Source: CBDCWT01 sp965223305 (GTDB lineage: Bacteria; Planctomycetota; Planctomycetia; Pirellulales; Pirellulaceae). From it: a DNA stretch of 64,000 bases. The DNA lies in assembly GCA_965223305.1 (NCBI GenBank), contig CBDCWT010000030.1:62001-126000 (forward strand). Reading direction: 5' to 3'. Both the position numbers and the translations under genes were made by a program. Positions within the stretch are counted from its first letter, which is position 1, and the number at the start of each line of letters is the position of its first letter. Under the pieces are notes generated by a model that had not been told where the DNA came from, made no database searches, and was given only the letters and a program-made list of their open reading frames with translations. This document shows, piece by piece, positions 18,323-27,151 of this stretch.

Positions 18323-19138
18323 CTAGGGCTTGAACATCAAGTAGTTCAGATAGCCGAAGTCACGAGCACCTTGCGTCAGCCAGCGGTCGACGTCTGCCTC
18401 CGTGACAGGGCGGCGTTCAGAGTCCGCCGTAACCGCCTGGTATCCGTCATCCCAAAAGAGCTCGAATAGCTCTCGAAAATTGGGATTGATGCGACCCTCA
18501 AAGTTCTCGCGAAAGCCGTGCTCAAGCAGCCAAGTGGGCGCGGGAGTTCTCTTGACCAAGGACGCCGCGCCGCGCAACACGTTCAGCTCATGCCCTTCTA
18601 CATCTACCTTAATCAGCAGCTTCTGATTTGGGAAACGCCCGGCGACGAGGTTGTCGAGTGTATTACAGGGCACAAGTCGCGCATAGGTATTGCGCATACC
18701 GCCCCAGCCCTTTTCCAAACTTGCTCCTTCACCTCCACCGAACAGCGGCAGCAGATTCGTCGTCCTACTCAGCGCCATCGGAAAAACCTCTACATCTGTA
18801 AAGGCGAGTTCCTGCAGGTTCACCAGCAGCGCCTTGAGGTTGTCTGCGTTCGGTTCGATTGCTAGACACCGGACACCTGCTGTCCTGGCCGCCAGTGTAA
18901 AGAACCCACAATTGGCCCCAACGTCCACAAACACATCGCAGGCAGCCAACAGTTCCTGCAGCAAAGCGAGTTCCCCAGACTCGAAGCGCGACTCGCCCAT
19001 GCCCGCCACGCCGATCATCTCGATGCCCAGAGGTGTCATAGTTTTTTGCCAGCGAGCTGCCTTGCGGCGGTCCCGGACGAAACGGTAGGTCGAGGCCACC
19101 CAAGGAAATGTGCTATCCAGGAGACGCTTAATCGTCAT
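18323..19138 (-). CDS. FkbM-family SAM-dependent methyltransferase
   Basis: A 271-residue FkbM-type methyltransferase, a family that O-methylates hydroxyl groups of sugars and polyketides. Motif I is VFVDVGANCGFFTLAA (about residues 68-84). The acidic end of the next strand is CLAIEPNADN, and the family signature KVDVEGHELNVLRGA lies near 172-186. The C-terminal WLLEHGFRENFEGR is also typical. It starts 10 bp after the preceding GT2 stop and is one of two FkbM proteins here (the other at 25404-26360). Confidence 0.88.
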   Translation of the reverse strand: MTIKRLLDSTFPWVASTYRFVRDRRKAARWQKTMTPLGIEMIGVAGMGESRFESGELALLQELLAACDVFVDVGANCGFFTLAARTAGVRCLAIEPNADNLKALLVNLQELAFTDVEVFPMALSRTTNLLPLFGGGEGASLEKGWGGMRNTYARLVPCNTLDNLVAGRFPNQKLLIKVDVEGHELNVLRGAASLVKRTPAPTWLLEHGFRENFEGRINPNFRELFELFWDDGYQAVTADSERRPVTEADVDRWLTQGARDFGYLNYLMFKP

Positions 19139-19148
19139 CTGGTAATCG

Positions 19149-20075
19149 TCATCTCGCCGCGAGCTCTAGCAGCGGTTCCGGGAGCAGCGGCTCAATCTCG
19201 GCGAGCTCTAGGGGACCGCCTTTCTTCAGACGGCGGCTCAACCGATAGATCGCAGCATCCACGGGCTGGCGGTGCTTCCATCGCTTCATACAGGCACCGT
19301 ATCCGCGCAACGTCCCGCGCAACATGCGGAAGGGACGACCCACTTTCACTCCTGACATCAACCCGTTCGAACTGGTCGCCGCCAAGTGCAAGGGGAAATA
19401 CGGCATCGGCACATTGTGCCAAGCAAACAACACGTCGTTTCGCCTCCCATGCAAGTCCATGCGGCGAAGATCTCTAAGTGGCGATTCGAAATGATGGATC
19501 GGATCCGACCGCCCCAACAGAGTCACGAATCCGGCGTTCAACAACCGCAGGCAGTAGTCACTCTCCTCCCCCTGATGCACCAGACACTCGCGGTATCCTC
19601 CCAACCGAAGAAACGTGTCCCGCCGCAAGGCGTGTGCTGTCCCAATAAACACGTCCGTCACGAAAACGCCGCTCCCGCTGGGACGACTCTGGTGAATCTG
19701 GCTCGACTTGTTCGGCTCAATGTACGGAATCGCCACTGCGCCGACACGAGGGTTCTCGAACTCAGTCAACGTCTGCTCGATAATCTGGCGCGTCGAAAAC
19801 ACCGCGTCGTCATCGATCGAAAAAATAAAAGGCGTCGTCGCCAGCTGTGCTGCCCGGTTGCGGGCCACGATGTAGCCGCACGATCGCTCCGACCGATCCA
19901 GCCTCGCATCCGGAAACTCCTCGCGCACCATGCTCGCTGTTCCGTCAGTCGATCCGTCGTCCACAACCAACACCTCGACGGGAATCGACTGAGCAAACGT
20001 CGACTGCAAAGCCTGCCGGAGATCGTGTTTGCGGTTCTTTGTCGTGATCACGACAGACGCCTGCGGTTTCAGCAA
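19149..20075 (-). CDS. Family 2 glycosyltransferase (GT-A), TTG start
   Basis: A 308-residue GT2 enzyme. The first core strand is ASVVITTKNR, followed by EVLVVDDGSTDGTASM and a DXD-type metal site in IFSIDDDAVF. The acceptor-side motif GEESDYCLRLLNAG is at about 170-183. The start is a TTG at 20075, because the core strand begins almost at once and no ATG or GTG precedes it. The ribosome site AAAGGT is about nine bases upstream and lies right next to a 174-bp MITE inserted between this gene and the SGNH gene. The N-terminus therefore now depends on transcription across, or from within, that element. Confidence 0.85.
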   Translation of the reverse strand: MLKPQASVVITTKNRKHDLRQALQSTFAQSIPVEVLVVDDGSTDGTASMVREEFPDARLDRSERSCGYIVARNRAAQLATTPFIFSIDDDAVFSTRQIIEQTLTEFENPRVGAVAIPYIEPNKSSQIHQSRPSGSGVFVTDVFIGTAHALRRDTFLRLGGYRECLVHQGEESDYCLRLLNAGFVTLLGRSDPIHHFESPLRDLRRMDLHGRRNDVLFAWHNVPMPYFPLHLAATSSNGLMSGVKVGRPFRMLRGTLRGYGACMKRWKHRQPVDAAIYRLSRRLKKGGPLELAEIEPLLPEPLLELAAR

Positions 20076-20091
20076 GATCTCGTACCTTTAA

Positions 20092-20265
20092 CCCGGATTA
20101 TTCATGAAGATCGTGGCGAGAGGTTGTAAGTACGTTCGTGGCAAGGAAGGCGAGCAATTCTTCCGCAGGCGTATTGAAGCAATACGTCGAGGGAGAATTG
20201 TGAAGCATGACGAAGCCACGGATGGACTTACGACCTCGCAGTAGATCGCTCATGAATAATTCGGG
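20092..20265. mobile_element. 174-bp MITE, copy 1, with TTAA target duplication
   Basis: The termini are CCCGGATTATTCATGA on the left and the inverse of CCCGAATTATTCATGA on the right, a 16-bp inverted repeat with one mismatch; a weaker match extends to about 40 bp. The element is flanked by TTAA at 20088-20091 and 20266-20269. It contains an internal hairpin CGTATTG-AAG-CAATACG and no open reading frame of note. Copy 2 at 48992-49165 is the same length and differs at only two positions (20222 and 20242). CC-starting ends and a 4-bp duplication resemble what I recall of the IS1380 family, but this is unchecked. Confidence 0.9.
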
Positions 20266-21285
20266 TTAAGCGTCTATCAAACCACGACGGGTAAGTTCGT
20301 CAGTCAGCAAATCGGCGATCACCAGGTGGCCATAGCTCGAAAAGTGACAGTCATGTGGTACCTGAAAGCAACGAACGGCATCGGTGCCCAATCGCTGTAA
20401 GTGGGGAAGCAAGTCGACAACGTGCACATCTCGGCTGGCGAGCGAGGAAAATCGCTTCCAGTAGTTGCGCGCCATTCGGAAGCGAACGTAGCTGTCATAA
20501 AACACAGGTACAATCACCAACGGTCGAGGTGCAGCACTCTGCGCAAAGCGTCGCAGGATCGCCTCCATCAAACGCCACGCCGGGTGGTGCTGGCTGCGGT
20601 ACTCGGGAAACGGCTCCCAAGGTTTGAGAGCGTAAACCCAGCGCTTCAACAGATGTGCTGCTGGCCAGCGGCTGATCATGGCCTTCGGTCGCCGCATGAT
20701 TCCACCCCCTTCGCCGGCAGTGATCTCGCCCGGTCGGCCGTCGTCCGCATCGGTAGCCGCCGCTGGGACCGGAGAGTTTCGCAGAATCAGTCGCTCGTCC
20801 TGCAGCTCGAAGCGAGGCTTGCCACGCAGCACCCGTTTTTTTGTTTTGGGATCGATCGCTTCGCGAGCCTCGACCAAGTTGCGCCGGATGTTCTGCAGGA
20901 AAGGAAACACCATTACCAGATCATGTTCGTACTCGGCGGCAACTTTCTCGTAAATCAGCAATTGTTGGTCGGTTCCCGTCCCTTCTAGGGCAAAGTTGAT
21001 CACTTCCAGCTGCGGCATGCGCCTTTCCATGATCTCGCTGAACCGGTGGTCATTCGAGACGAACTGTCCGGCCGCGTACGAATCACCAAAAACCAAGATC
21101 CGGAACACCCCTGGCGGCCGGTGCGGCTGGTACTCCCGGCTGCTACGAATTCCCGCAGAGTTAATAGAGATTTCGTATTTGCCGCCGTCTGGCCGGTCAA
21201 GCACGCGATGCGTGTCCGGAATATAGCGGTAGCCGATCAACTCGTCGTGCTCGACATACGGTTTCGTGTCAAGTACTTGTGTCAT
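20266..21285 (-). CDS. SGNH/GDSL-family hydrolase or acyl transferase
   Basis: A 339-residue SGNH-fold protein. The frame is open from 21423, but ATG 21285 overlaps the previous stop (TGATG) and is preferred. Block I with the nucleophile serine is FRILVFGDSYAAGQFV. A block-II-like glycine is in NFALEGTGTDQQLL, and the C-terminal Asp/His pair is in HDCHFSSYGHLVIADLL. Proteins of this type de-O-acetylate or modify polysaccharides. It forms a coupled set with the small membrane protein and carbamoyltransferase upstream. Its stop codon TAA lies inside the TTAA target duplication of the adjoining MITE. Confidence 0.75.
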   Translation of the reverse strand: MTQVLDTKPYVEHDELIGYRYIPDTHRVLDRPDGGKYEISINSAGIRSSREYQPHRPPGVFRILVFGDSYAAGQFVSNDHRFSEIMERRMPQLEVINFALEGTGTDQQLLIYEKVAAEYEHDLVMVFPFLQNIRRNLVEAREAIDPKTKKRVLRGKPRFELQDERLILRNSPVPAAATDADDGRPGEITAGEGGGIMRRPKAMISRWPAAHLLKRWVYALKPWEPFPEYRSQHHPAWRLMEAILRRFAQSAAPRPLVIVPVFYDSYVRFRMARNYWKRFSSLASRDVHVVDLLPHLQRLGTDAVRCFQVPHDCHFSSYGHLVIADLLTDELTRRGLIDA

Positions 21286-21614
21286 CACCAAAGTGTGTAG
21301 ACCTCGTCCGGAATCGCTTCGTCTCGTTCGATCGCCGGCGAGTCCGCCACGTCTGGATCCGTGCGGCGCGGCGCGCAGTACTTCGCCAACAACATCAACG
21401 CAGCCGCGGCCACGCCCCCCCATCCACCCTGACCTTGCCCTTCGGCAACTGACGACTCACAGAAGTAGGCAGCACGATCCGGCTCAGTGCCGCGCTCGAT
21501 CCAATAGCTGTCGCCCGCGGGTCGGCGCAACCGGAGTGGGTCCCGTCCAAGCAGCCCGTTCAGGCACCTGGCCAGCAGCACCAGCGGATATAGCGCCGTT
21601 AGTACAATTCGCAT
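21285..21614 (-). CDS. Small membrane protein coupled to carbamoyltransferase and SGNH genes
   Basis: A 109-residue protein, short but well supported. It starts 21 bp after the carbamoyltransferase stop, and its own stop overlaps the SGNH start by one base. An N-terminal hydrophobic helix (IVLTALYPLVLLARCLNGLL) is followed by DPLRLRRPAGDSYWIER. A second mildly hydrophobic segment (VAAAALMLLAKY) and an acidic end IPDEVYTLW follow. The gene order resembles carbamoyltransferase-DUF5989-SxtJ-SGNH sets known from other bacteria, but I cannot assign this protein firmly to either small family. The function is unknown. Confidence 0.7.
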   Translation of the reverse strand: MRIVLTALYPLVLLARCLNGLLGRDPLRLRRPAGDSYWIERGTEPDRAAYFCESSVAEGQGQGGWGGVAAAALMLLAKYCAPRRTDPDVADSPAIERDEAIPDEVYTLW

Positions 21615-21635
21615 GTCTGGTGACAGACGCTCTCG

Positions 21636-23483
21636 TCAATCCAATTGGAACGATGCTTTATATGCATCAACGTCAACTCCCCCGGCTTGCGGTTGTTCTG
21701 CTTTGATCAGTAAGACGTTCTCCATCACCAAAGCGTCCATGTCGGTACCCATAAAGCACCTCCAAGCATCGCTGGGACCGCAGACGACCGGTTCACCCCG
21801 AATGTTAAAACTTGTGTTGACGATCACCGGACATCCAGTTCGCTCGTCGAATCGCTTGATGAGGCGGTAGTAACGTCCGTTGTGCTCGGGAGTGACCGTC
21901 TGGATCCGGGCGGAGAAGTCCACATGCGTAACCGCTGGAACGCTGGAGCGGGGCACGTTCAGCTTGTCGATGCCCTTGAGCGTCTGCATCTTGTCGGCGC
22001 TCCCGGCGATCCGCTGCTGCTCCACCAGCGGGGCCACAACCAGCATATACGGGCTGTCGGCGCCGCTAGGCATGTCAAAATAGTCGGTGTGTCTCTCGCG
22101 CAACACCGACGGTGCAAAAGGACGAAAGCTCTCCCGAAACTTGATCTTGAGATTCATTACCTGCTGCATTCTTGTTGAACGAGCATCGCCGATGATCGAA
22201 CGTGCGCCCAGGGCCCGAGGTCCGAACTCCATTCGGCCATGTAACCAGCCGACTACTTTCTCGGCCTCGAGCAAGTCGACGACACGATCCAGCAAAGCAT
22301 CCTCTCGGTCAAATAAGTGATACTTGGCACCCGCCGAATCGAGGAAACCACAAATCTCTTGGTCGCTGAATCTCGGTCCCAGCAGCGATCCTCGCTGCGC
22401 GTCGCCACCAGGCGCGGCGCGAGACTGCGAGAGAACATGGTGCCAAACGAGCCAGGCCACTCCCAGCGCCCCACCCGCGTCACCCGCCGCAGGTTGAATC
22501 CACACATTCTCGAACGGTCCCTCCCGCAGAATCCTGCCGTTACCCACGCAGTTCAGTGCCACACCGCCCGCCATCGCAAGATTCTTGCTGCCGGTGAGCT
22601 GGTGGAGGTGGCGCGCCGAGCTGAGCATGACTTCTTCGCAAACCACCTGTACCGAGGCGGCCAGGTCCATCTCCCGCTGCGTCAATTCCGATTCGGGGTC
22701 ACGTCTTGGGCCGCCGAAGAGCCGGTGAAACTTCGGGCTGGTCATCGTCATGCCAGCGCAGTAGTTGAAGTACGACTGATCCATCCAAAAGGAACCATCC
22801 GGCTGCACTCGAATCAGATGTTCCAGAATCAGTTCCTTGAAACGAGGCTCTCCATAGGGGGCTAGCCCCATCACTTTGTACTCGCCGGAATTAACGCGAA
22901 AGCCGAGATAATGGGTGAAGGCGCTGTAGAGCAAACCAAGCGAATGCGGGAAGCGGATCTCGTGAGTTAGCCGCAGACGATTGCCGCGGCCGTGGCCCAA
23001 GGTCGTCGTCGACCACTCGCCAACTCCGTCCAGCGTCAGGATCGCCGCCTCGTCGAACGGGGACGGAAAGAAAGCGCTCGCGGCATGGGACTCATGATGG
23101 TCTGCAAATACAAATCGCCCTCGGTACTCGCCACGAAAAGCCCGATCGAGTTCCCGTTGGAGATGCAGCTTGGACGTGACCCACGAAGGCAACGACCTTA
23201 AATACGACTTGAAGCCCGCCGGCGCCAGCGCGGCGTACGTTTCGATAAGCCGCTGGAACTTCGCCCGCGGTTTGTCGTAAAAGCCGACATAGTCGAGATC
23301 GACCGGCTGGATCCCCGCGCGCTGCAAACACCAGGCAACCGCATTGACCGGAAACCGATGGTCGTGCTTGCGGCGGGTGAACCGCTCCTCCTGGGCTGCA
23401 GCGACGACCGTGCCGTCCTCGATCAGCGCTGCCGCGGAGTCGTGATAGAAGGCCGAAATGCCGAGTATACGAGTTGCGGTCAT
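21636..23483 (-). CDS. NodU/CmcH-family carbamoyltransferase 2
   Basis: A 615-residue carbamoyltransferase. The frame is open from 23654, but ATG 23483 overlaps the GT2 stop by four bases (ATGA) and gives the family start MTATRILGISAFYHDSAA. The metal-site motif is FADHHESHAASAFF. The YrdC-like domain carries GRMEFGPRALGARSIIGDAR and, near the end, CPVIVNTSFNIRGEPVV. It is about 55 residues longer than carbamoyltransferase 1 and belongs to the type usually paired with a small membrane protein and an SGNH hydrolase, as here. It presumably carbamoylates a hydroxyl of a sugar residue. Confidence 0.9.
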   Translation of the reverse strand: MTATRILGISAFYHDSAAALIEDGTVVAAAQEERFTRRKHDHRFPVNAVAWCLQRAGIQPVDLDYVGFYDKPRAKFQRLIETYAALAPAGFKSYLRSLPSWVTSKLHLQRELDRAFRGEYRGRFVFADHHESHAASAFFPSPFDEAAILTLDGVGEWSTTTLGHGRGNRLRLTHEIRFPHSLGLLYSAFTHYLGFRVNSGEYKVMGLAPYGEPRFKELILEHLIRVQPDGSFWMDQSYFNYCAGMTMTSPKFHRLFGGPRRDPESELTQREMDLAASVQVVCEEVMLSSARHLHQLTGSKNLAMAGGVALNCVGNGRILREGPFENVWIQPAAGDAGGALGVAWLVWHHVLSQSRAAPGGDAQRGSLLGPRFSDQEICGFLDSAGAKYHLFDREDALLDRVVDLLEAEKVVGWLHGRMEFGPRALGARSIIGDARSTRMQQVMNLKIKFRESFRPFAPSVLRERHTDYFDMPSGADSPYMLVVAPLVEQQRIAGSADKMQTLKGIDKLNVPRSSVPAVTHVDFSARIQTVTPEHNGRYYRLIKRFDERTGCPVIVNTSFNIRGEPVVCGPSDAWRCFMGTDMDALVMENVLLIKAEQPQAGGVDVDAYKASFQLD

Positions 23484-24418
23484 GCCACAGTTGCGTTCGG
23501 TACGGGTGCTCGCGACGTCGGACGACGTAGTGCGGCCCATGCCGAGAGGACAGGAAAGGCCAACAGGAAGCGCCATCGCCCCTGCCGGAGATGCCAAGCT
23601 AAGGTTGCCCAGTAGACGCGCCACGCCTCGCCAATCGCGCCGTGTTGCAAGCATCCCAGCGAAGCCGGGCGAGCGTGACCGGTGAGGATCACGTGCCGCT
23701 GAAAACCCCGAGTGGCACGGCCAGGATACTTTCCAGTACGTTCGTTATGAATCAGCCTGAGGACTCCCATCGCAGTGCTGCGTACGTCCTTCGTCTCACA
23801 GGAGGCATGTCTTCGCCAGCCGAGCGTAATTGGCGAAGTAATCTGTACGAACCCGGGGGCCGTTCCAATACGAAGGATCAGATCGTGATCCTCCGCATTC
23901 GCGCGATCCTCCGTAAAGCCACCGCTCGCCAGCAGTACATCCCGTTTGATCACGGACATCCCGGACCCTACAAAGTAACCCGCTCGAAACGAAGCAAAGT
24001 AGTCTGCAAAGGCCTCTGCTTCGACCACATCGTGCGAGATGTTTGCCAACTCGCTGTCGTGCTGAAACTCCATCAACCGGGCCGCCAAGATCGCCGGCTC
24101 GCCGTGCTTGTGAATCAGATCGGCGAACGTCGCCAACGTCCAGGCAAACCAAATGTCATCGCTATCAAGGAATGCTACGTAGTCTCCTCGAGCCTCGCCG
24201 ATGCCACGATTGCGGGCCGCTCCCGGGCCTTTATTCGACTGTTCAATCAGCCGGATGCGGTCGCGCTGTCGACGCAGCTGTTCTAGAGTTCCATCCGTCG
24301 AGCCATCATCCACAACGATAACCTCATAGTCGTGCAGCGTCTGCTGCCAGACGGAATCCAACGTTCGCTGGAAGAGATCGGCGCGGTTGTATGTCGGAAT
24401 GATGACTGAGAACAGCAT
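23480..24418 (-). CDS. Family 2 glycosyltransferase
   Basis: A 312-residue GT2 enzyme with a standard GT-A core: FSVIIPTYNRADLFQRTLDS, EVIVVDDGSTDGTLEQL and the DXD-like VAFLDSDDIW. The acceptor-side NAEDHDLILRIG is at about 170-180. It starts 9 bp after the preceding GT2 gene and ends with an ATGA overlap with carbamoyltransferase 2. The region after about 250 is basic and slightly hydrophobic and may contact the membrane. Confidence 0.87.
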   Translation of the reverse strand: MLFSVIIPTYNRADLFQRTLDSVWQQTLHDYEVIVVDDGSTDGTLEQLRRQRDRIRLIEQSNKGPGAARNRGIGEARGDYVAFLDSDDIWFAWTLATFADLIHKHGEPAILAARLMEFQHDSELANISHDVVEAEAFADYFASFRAGYFVGSGMSVIKRDVLLASGGFTEDRANAEDHDLILRIGTAPGFVQITSPITLGWRRHASCETKDVRSTAMGVLRLIHNERTGKYPGRATRGFQRHVILTGHARPASLGCLQHGAIGEAWRVYWATLAWHLRQGRWRFLLAFPVLSAWAALRRPTSRAPVPNATVA

Positions 24419-24427
24419 TGCCGCGTC

Positions 24428-25387
24428 TCAACTCCCCGCTTGCTTGCCGGAGACCACCCGCCGCAGTTCCGCCAGCCGCTCGGCCACACGGAAACCAAAG
24501 AAGCGGTAGGCCAGACGATACAAAGCCGGCGCTCCTCTGCCGCGCGGCATGAAACCAGGGAGCGAAGCAGCAACGGTTCTCATGATCTCGAGCGCCAAGC
24601 CAGGAGCGTACTGCCAAGCCAACCGAGCTATTTCGAAGCGCGCTTGGTTAATCGCCCACAGCCGCTCTCGTGTCAGCTCGCCCCTCGAACGTAGAAAGCT
24701 CTCAGACTGCTGCTGAATCCATAGCTTGCGACGATGTACCTCCTGCTGATCGCGGTTGCAAACCGTGTGTTGGCTCCACTGCCGATAGACCGCACCGTTG
24801 TGACCGCAGTAGCGAAACACCTTCCCAGCCATCAATAGCCGGAGATATAGTTCGTGTTCTTGGCAACAGGGCTGGTCCGGTTTCCAACCATTCACGTCAA
24901 CGACCGCTTGCTTCCGCCACAGCGCGGCGCCGGTCTGCGGCAAGTACCAGCGGGCGAGCAGCACCCACGGATCATGCGGCTCGGGGATCTCCAGCAGTTC
25001 CTGGCGCGGAGCGATCTCTGACGAGTGCTCTAGGGTAACCGGGCCGAAAATCACGTCCGCCTCCGCCTGGTCAGCCAAGAACTCCATTTGGCACGACACC
25101 TTCTCGGGCAGCAGAAAGTCGTCGGCATCCAGATACTGCAGCCACTCTCCGCGAGAGAGTTCCAGTAACCTGTTGCGTGCGGTGTTGCCACCCTGATTCG
25201 GTCCGGTCTCCCACCGAATACGATCCTGAAACCTCTCGATAATCGCGCGACTGCCGTCGGTCGAACCGTCATCCACAACGATGACTTCCTTGCTCGGCCA
25301 GGTTTGTGCCAGCGCACTCTCGATCGCCGCAGCTATCCAACGCTCGGCGTTGTGGCAGGGAATCAAGATGGAAACGTGCTGATCCAC
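24428..25387 (-). CDS. Family 2 glycosyltransferase, probable GTG start
   Basis: A GT2 enzyme of about 319 residues. The open frame reaches a TTG at 25474, inside the FkbM gene, but the core strand begins at HVSILIPCHN. The GTG at 25387, 16 bases after the FkbM stop, is therefore preferred, although no strong ribosome site is seen. Motifs: EVIVVDDGSTDGSRA, LQYLDADDFLL (DXD) and the acceptor-side QEHELYLRLLMAG. The C-terminal third is helical and basic. It forms a tandem pair with the next GT2 gene. Confidence 0.82.
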   Translation of the reverse strand: MDQHVSILIPCHNAERWIAAAIESALAQTWPSKEVIVVDDGSTDGSRAIIERFQDRIRWETGPNQGGNTARNRLLELSRGEWLQYLDADDFLLPEKVSCQMEFLADQAEADVIFGPVTLEHSSEIAPRQELLEIPEPHDPWVLLARWYLPQTGAALWRKQAVVDVNGWKPDQPCCQEHELYLRLLMAGKVFRYCGHNGAVYRQWSQHTVCNRDQQEVHRRKLWIQQQSESFLRSRGELTRERLWAINQARFEIARLAWQYAPGLALEIMRTVAASLPGFMPRGRGAPALYRLAYRFFGFRVAERLAELRRVVSGKQAGS

Positions 25388-25403
25388 GGGTGGGGAATCG
25401 GGC

Positions 25404-26360
25404 CTAGTAACGAGCGATCGCCTGCCTGACTGACTCGCGGCGGTCTTCCTGCCAACCGTCGAGCGGGATTGCAATCAAGTTCGAGTAGATCGGAAGCTGC
25501 GCGGGGTCTACGAGAGGGTAGACTCTTCCATGCTGACGGACGTCGCTCGCATCCGACACACTGCGCGGAATGAAGAAACGCTCAAACCGGTTGGCTGGCA
25601 GGTGAGTCAAGATGCTGCATGGATCGTATGAGTAGTTCGCCAGCGCCGTACGATGAATCTCGGCGATCACCAACGGCGGTGTGCCGGCTGTGAGGATTCT
25701 CTCGGCACCGGCCAGCACCAACGGTTCGGCGCCTTCTACGTCCAGCTTCAACAAAGCCGGTGTCTCGAAGCCCTCAGCAGTGCTGCACAGAGCGTCAACT
25801 CTGACACAGGGCACGACCGACTGGCGAAAATCGTGCTGCCGGTCTGACGACACTCGGATCGACTCTTCCTCCGCTTCTGCGTGAGGAGAACACGCGACAA
25901 AGAAGGGTGTCAGACCCTCGTAGTCGGCGGCGCAGCACGCAACCGCAATCGTGTTTGTCAGCTCCAGTTCACGCACTGCTTCGGTCAGCCGCGCGAACGC
26001 GATCGGAGATGGTTCCAGGGCCAGCACCGCTCCCCCTCGCCCTACGGCTGCGGAAAAAGCGGCAGCGAGCAGCCCGACGTTCGCACCCACGTCAATGCAA
26101 CGATCACGCGGCCGCAACCATGCCCGTGCTATCTCGATCTCCGCCTCTTCCTGATATCCTTGAACAAACAGCTGTAGCGAGGTTGCGTTGTCGGTAAAGC
26201 AAACAAACTGTACGCCGAGCGGCGATTCGTAGGTAAAGCGACCGCGCCGATTGAGCGCACCGCGAGCTTGGGCGAAATTCCTCCGCAACGCCGGACCTAA
26301 CCGTGTCGGCGTGCGAGCATGGCTCAGCAGCGATCGAAGTTTTCGAACCACAACGCTCAT
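25404..26360 (-). CDS. FkbM-family SAM-dependent methyltransferase
   Basis: A 318-residue FkbM methyltransferase. An N-terminal region of about 85 residues precedes SAM motif I, RCIDVGANVGLLAAAFSAA. It then has VLALEPSPIAFARL and the FkbM signature LLKLDVEGAEPLVLAGAERI. Its ATG overlaps the upstream gene's TGA by four bases. It is longer than the FkbM protein at 18323-19138 and probably methylates a different hydroxyl. Confidence 0.87.
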   Translation of the reverse strand: MSVVVRKLRSLLSHARTPTRLGPALRRNFAQARGALNRRGRFTYESPLGVQFVCFTDNATSLQLFVQGYQEEAEIEIARAWLRPRDRCIDVGANVGLLAAAFSAAVGRGGAVLALEPSPIAFARLTEAVRELELTNTIAVACCAADYEGLTPFFVACSPHAEAEEESIRVSSDRQHDFRQSVVPCVRVDALCSTAEGFETPALLKLDVEGAEPLVLAGAERILTAGTPPLVIAEIHRTALANYSYDPCSILTHLPANRFERFFIPRSVSDASDVRQHGRVYPLVDPAQLPIYSNLIAIPLDGWQEDRRESVRQAIARY

Positions 26361-27118
26361 CGCGGACCGATCTCGTATAGCCCAAACTCTTCACGAATAC
26401 GGCTAGTCAACAACCGGTATCTGATCAATTTCTGCAGGAGAACTTTCTTGCTACGCCAAGCGGACAGAGAGAACCCGGTGTGGTTCTCGCCCGTCGCCAA
26501 GTTGTAGACGGCTCCCACAAACGGCAAGGGGCTTAGCGGCCTGCAGAGTGTCTCCATCTCTGCCCGAATTTTCGTGTGGCCACCGCGAAGAATGTGGTTG
26601 TCTTCGCGGCCGCCGTTTTCGTTCGCCGGTAGGTCCGGCTCTTCGACGCGGACGATGTTCGACGTGCCACACACTCCGTCGAAGCCCTCAGGGCGGTAGT
26701 AGATCAGCCGAGATCCCTCGTCGTGCATATAGCCACTGTCGAAGTACCAACCAGGGTACTCCGGATACTGCTTCACGTGAGCGGCCAATTGGTGGCTCAC
26801 ACAGTCGTCAGCATCCACAACCATCGTGTGGCAAGGCGCATACCTGCGCGCTGCCACCAGGCCGGCCCTCACCTTCAGCCACTTGTCAGCCATTCGTGAT
26901 TCCGGAACGGGACCGGGAAGAGGAAAATCTCGCTCGATCACCTCAAGCTGCGAGTGTTCTGGGAGACCGACTGGAGGTTCGTTACAAACCAACAGCGTGC
27001 GAAAGTCCCCGCTTGTTTGTCGTAGCAGAGACCCCAAACAACGACGGGCGAGCGCCGAAACGAGGCCCCAGTCCTTTGATGCTCCGGGCGCCTGCAGTGG
27101 CACAATGAAGGTCAGCAT
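26357..27118 (-). CDS. GT-A fold glycosyltransferase-like protein
   Basis: A 253-residue protein that begins with a GT-A-like strand (MLTFIVPLQAPGASKDW) and has a DXD-type metal site, MVVDADDCVSHQLAAH, near residues 100-115. The following GWYFDSGYMH and the C-terminal GGHTKIRAEMETL are seen in a small group of GT-A proteins found in capsule loci. The usual VDDGSTDGT motif of GT2 is absent, so it is a divergent member. The last four bases overlap the FkbM gene. Confidence 0.65.
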   Translation of the reverse strand: MLTFIVPLQAPGASKDWGLVSALARRCLGSLLRQTSGDFRTLLVCNEPPVGLPEHSQLEVIERDFPLPGPVPESRMADKWLKVRAGLVAARRYAPCHTMVVDADDCVSHQLAAHVKQYPEYPGWYFDSGYMHDEGSRLIYYRPEGFDGVCGTSNIVRVEEPDLPANENGGREDNHILRGGHTKIRAEMETLCRPLSPLPFVGAVYNLATGENHTGFSLSAWRSKKVLLQKLIRYRLLTSRIREEFGLYEIGPR

Positions 27119-27151
27119 TTAGTTAAGAGCGGAAAGATGATTTACCACGGC

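Noticed and set aside
20092..20265. Coding gene or structured RNA inside the MITE
   Set aside because: No open frame with a start signal exists, and the internal hairpin is short. The sequence is the same in an unrelated intergenic place, which fits a mobile element better than a local RNA gene.
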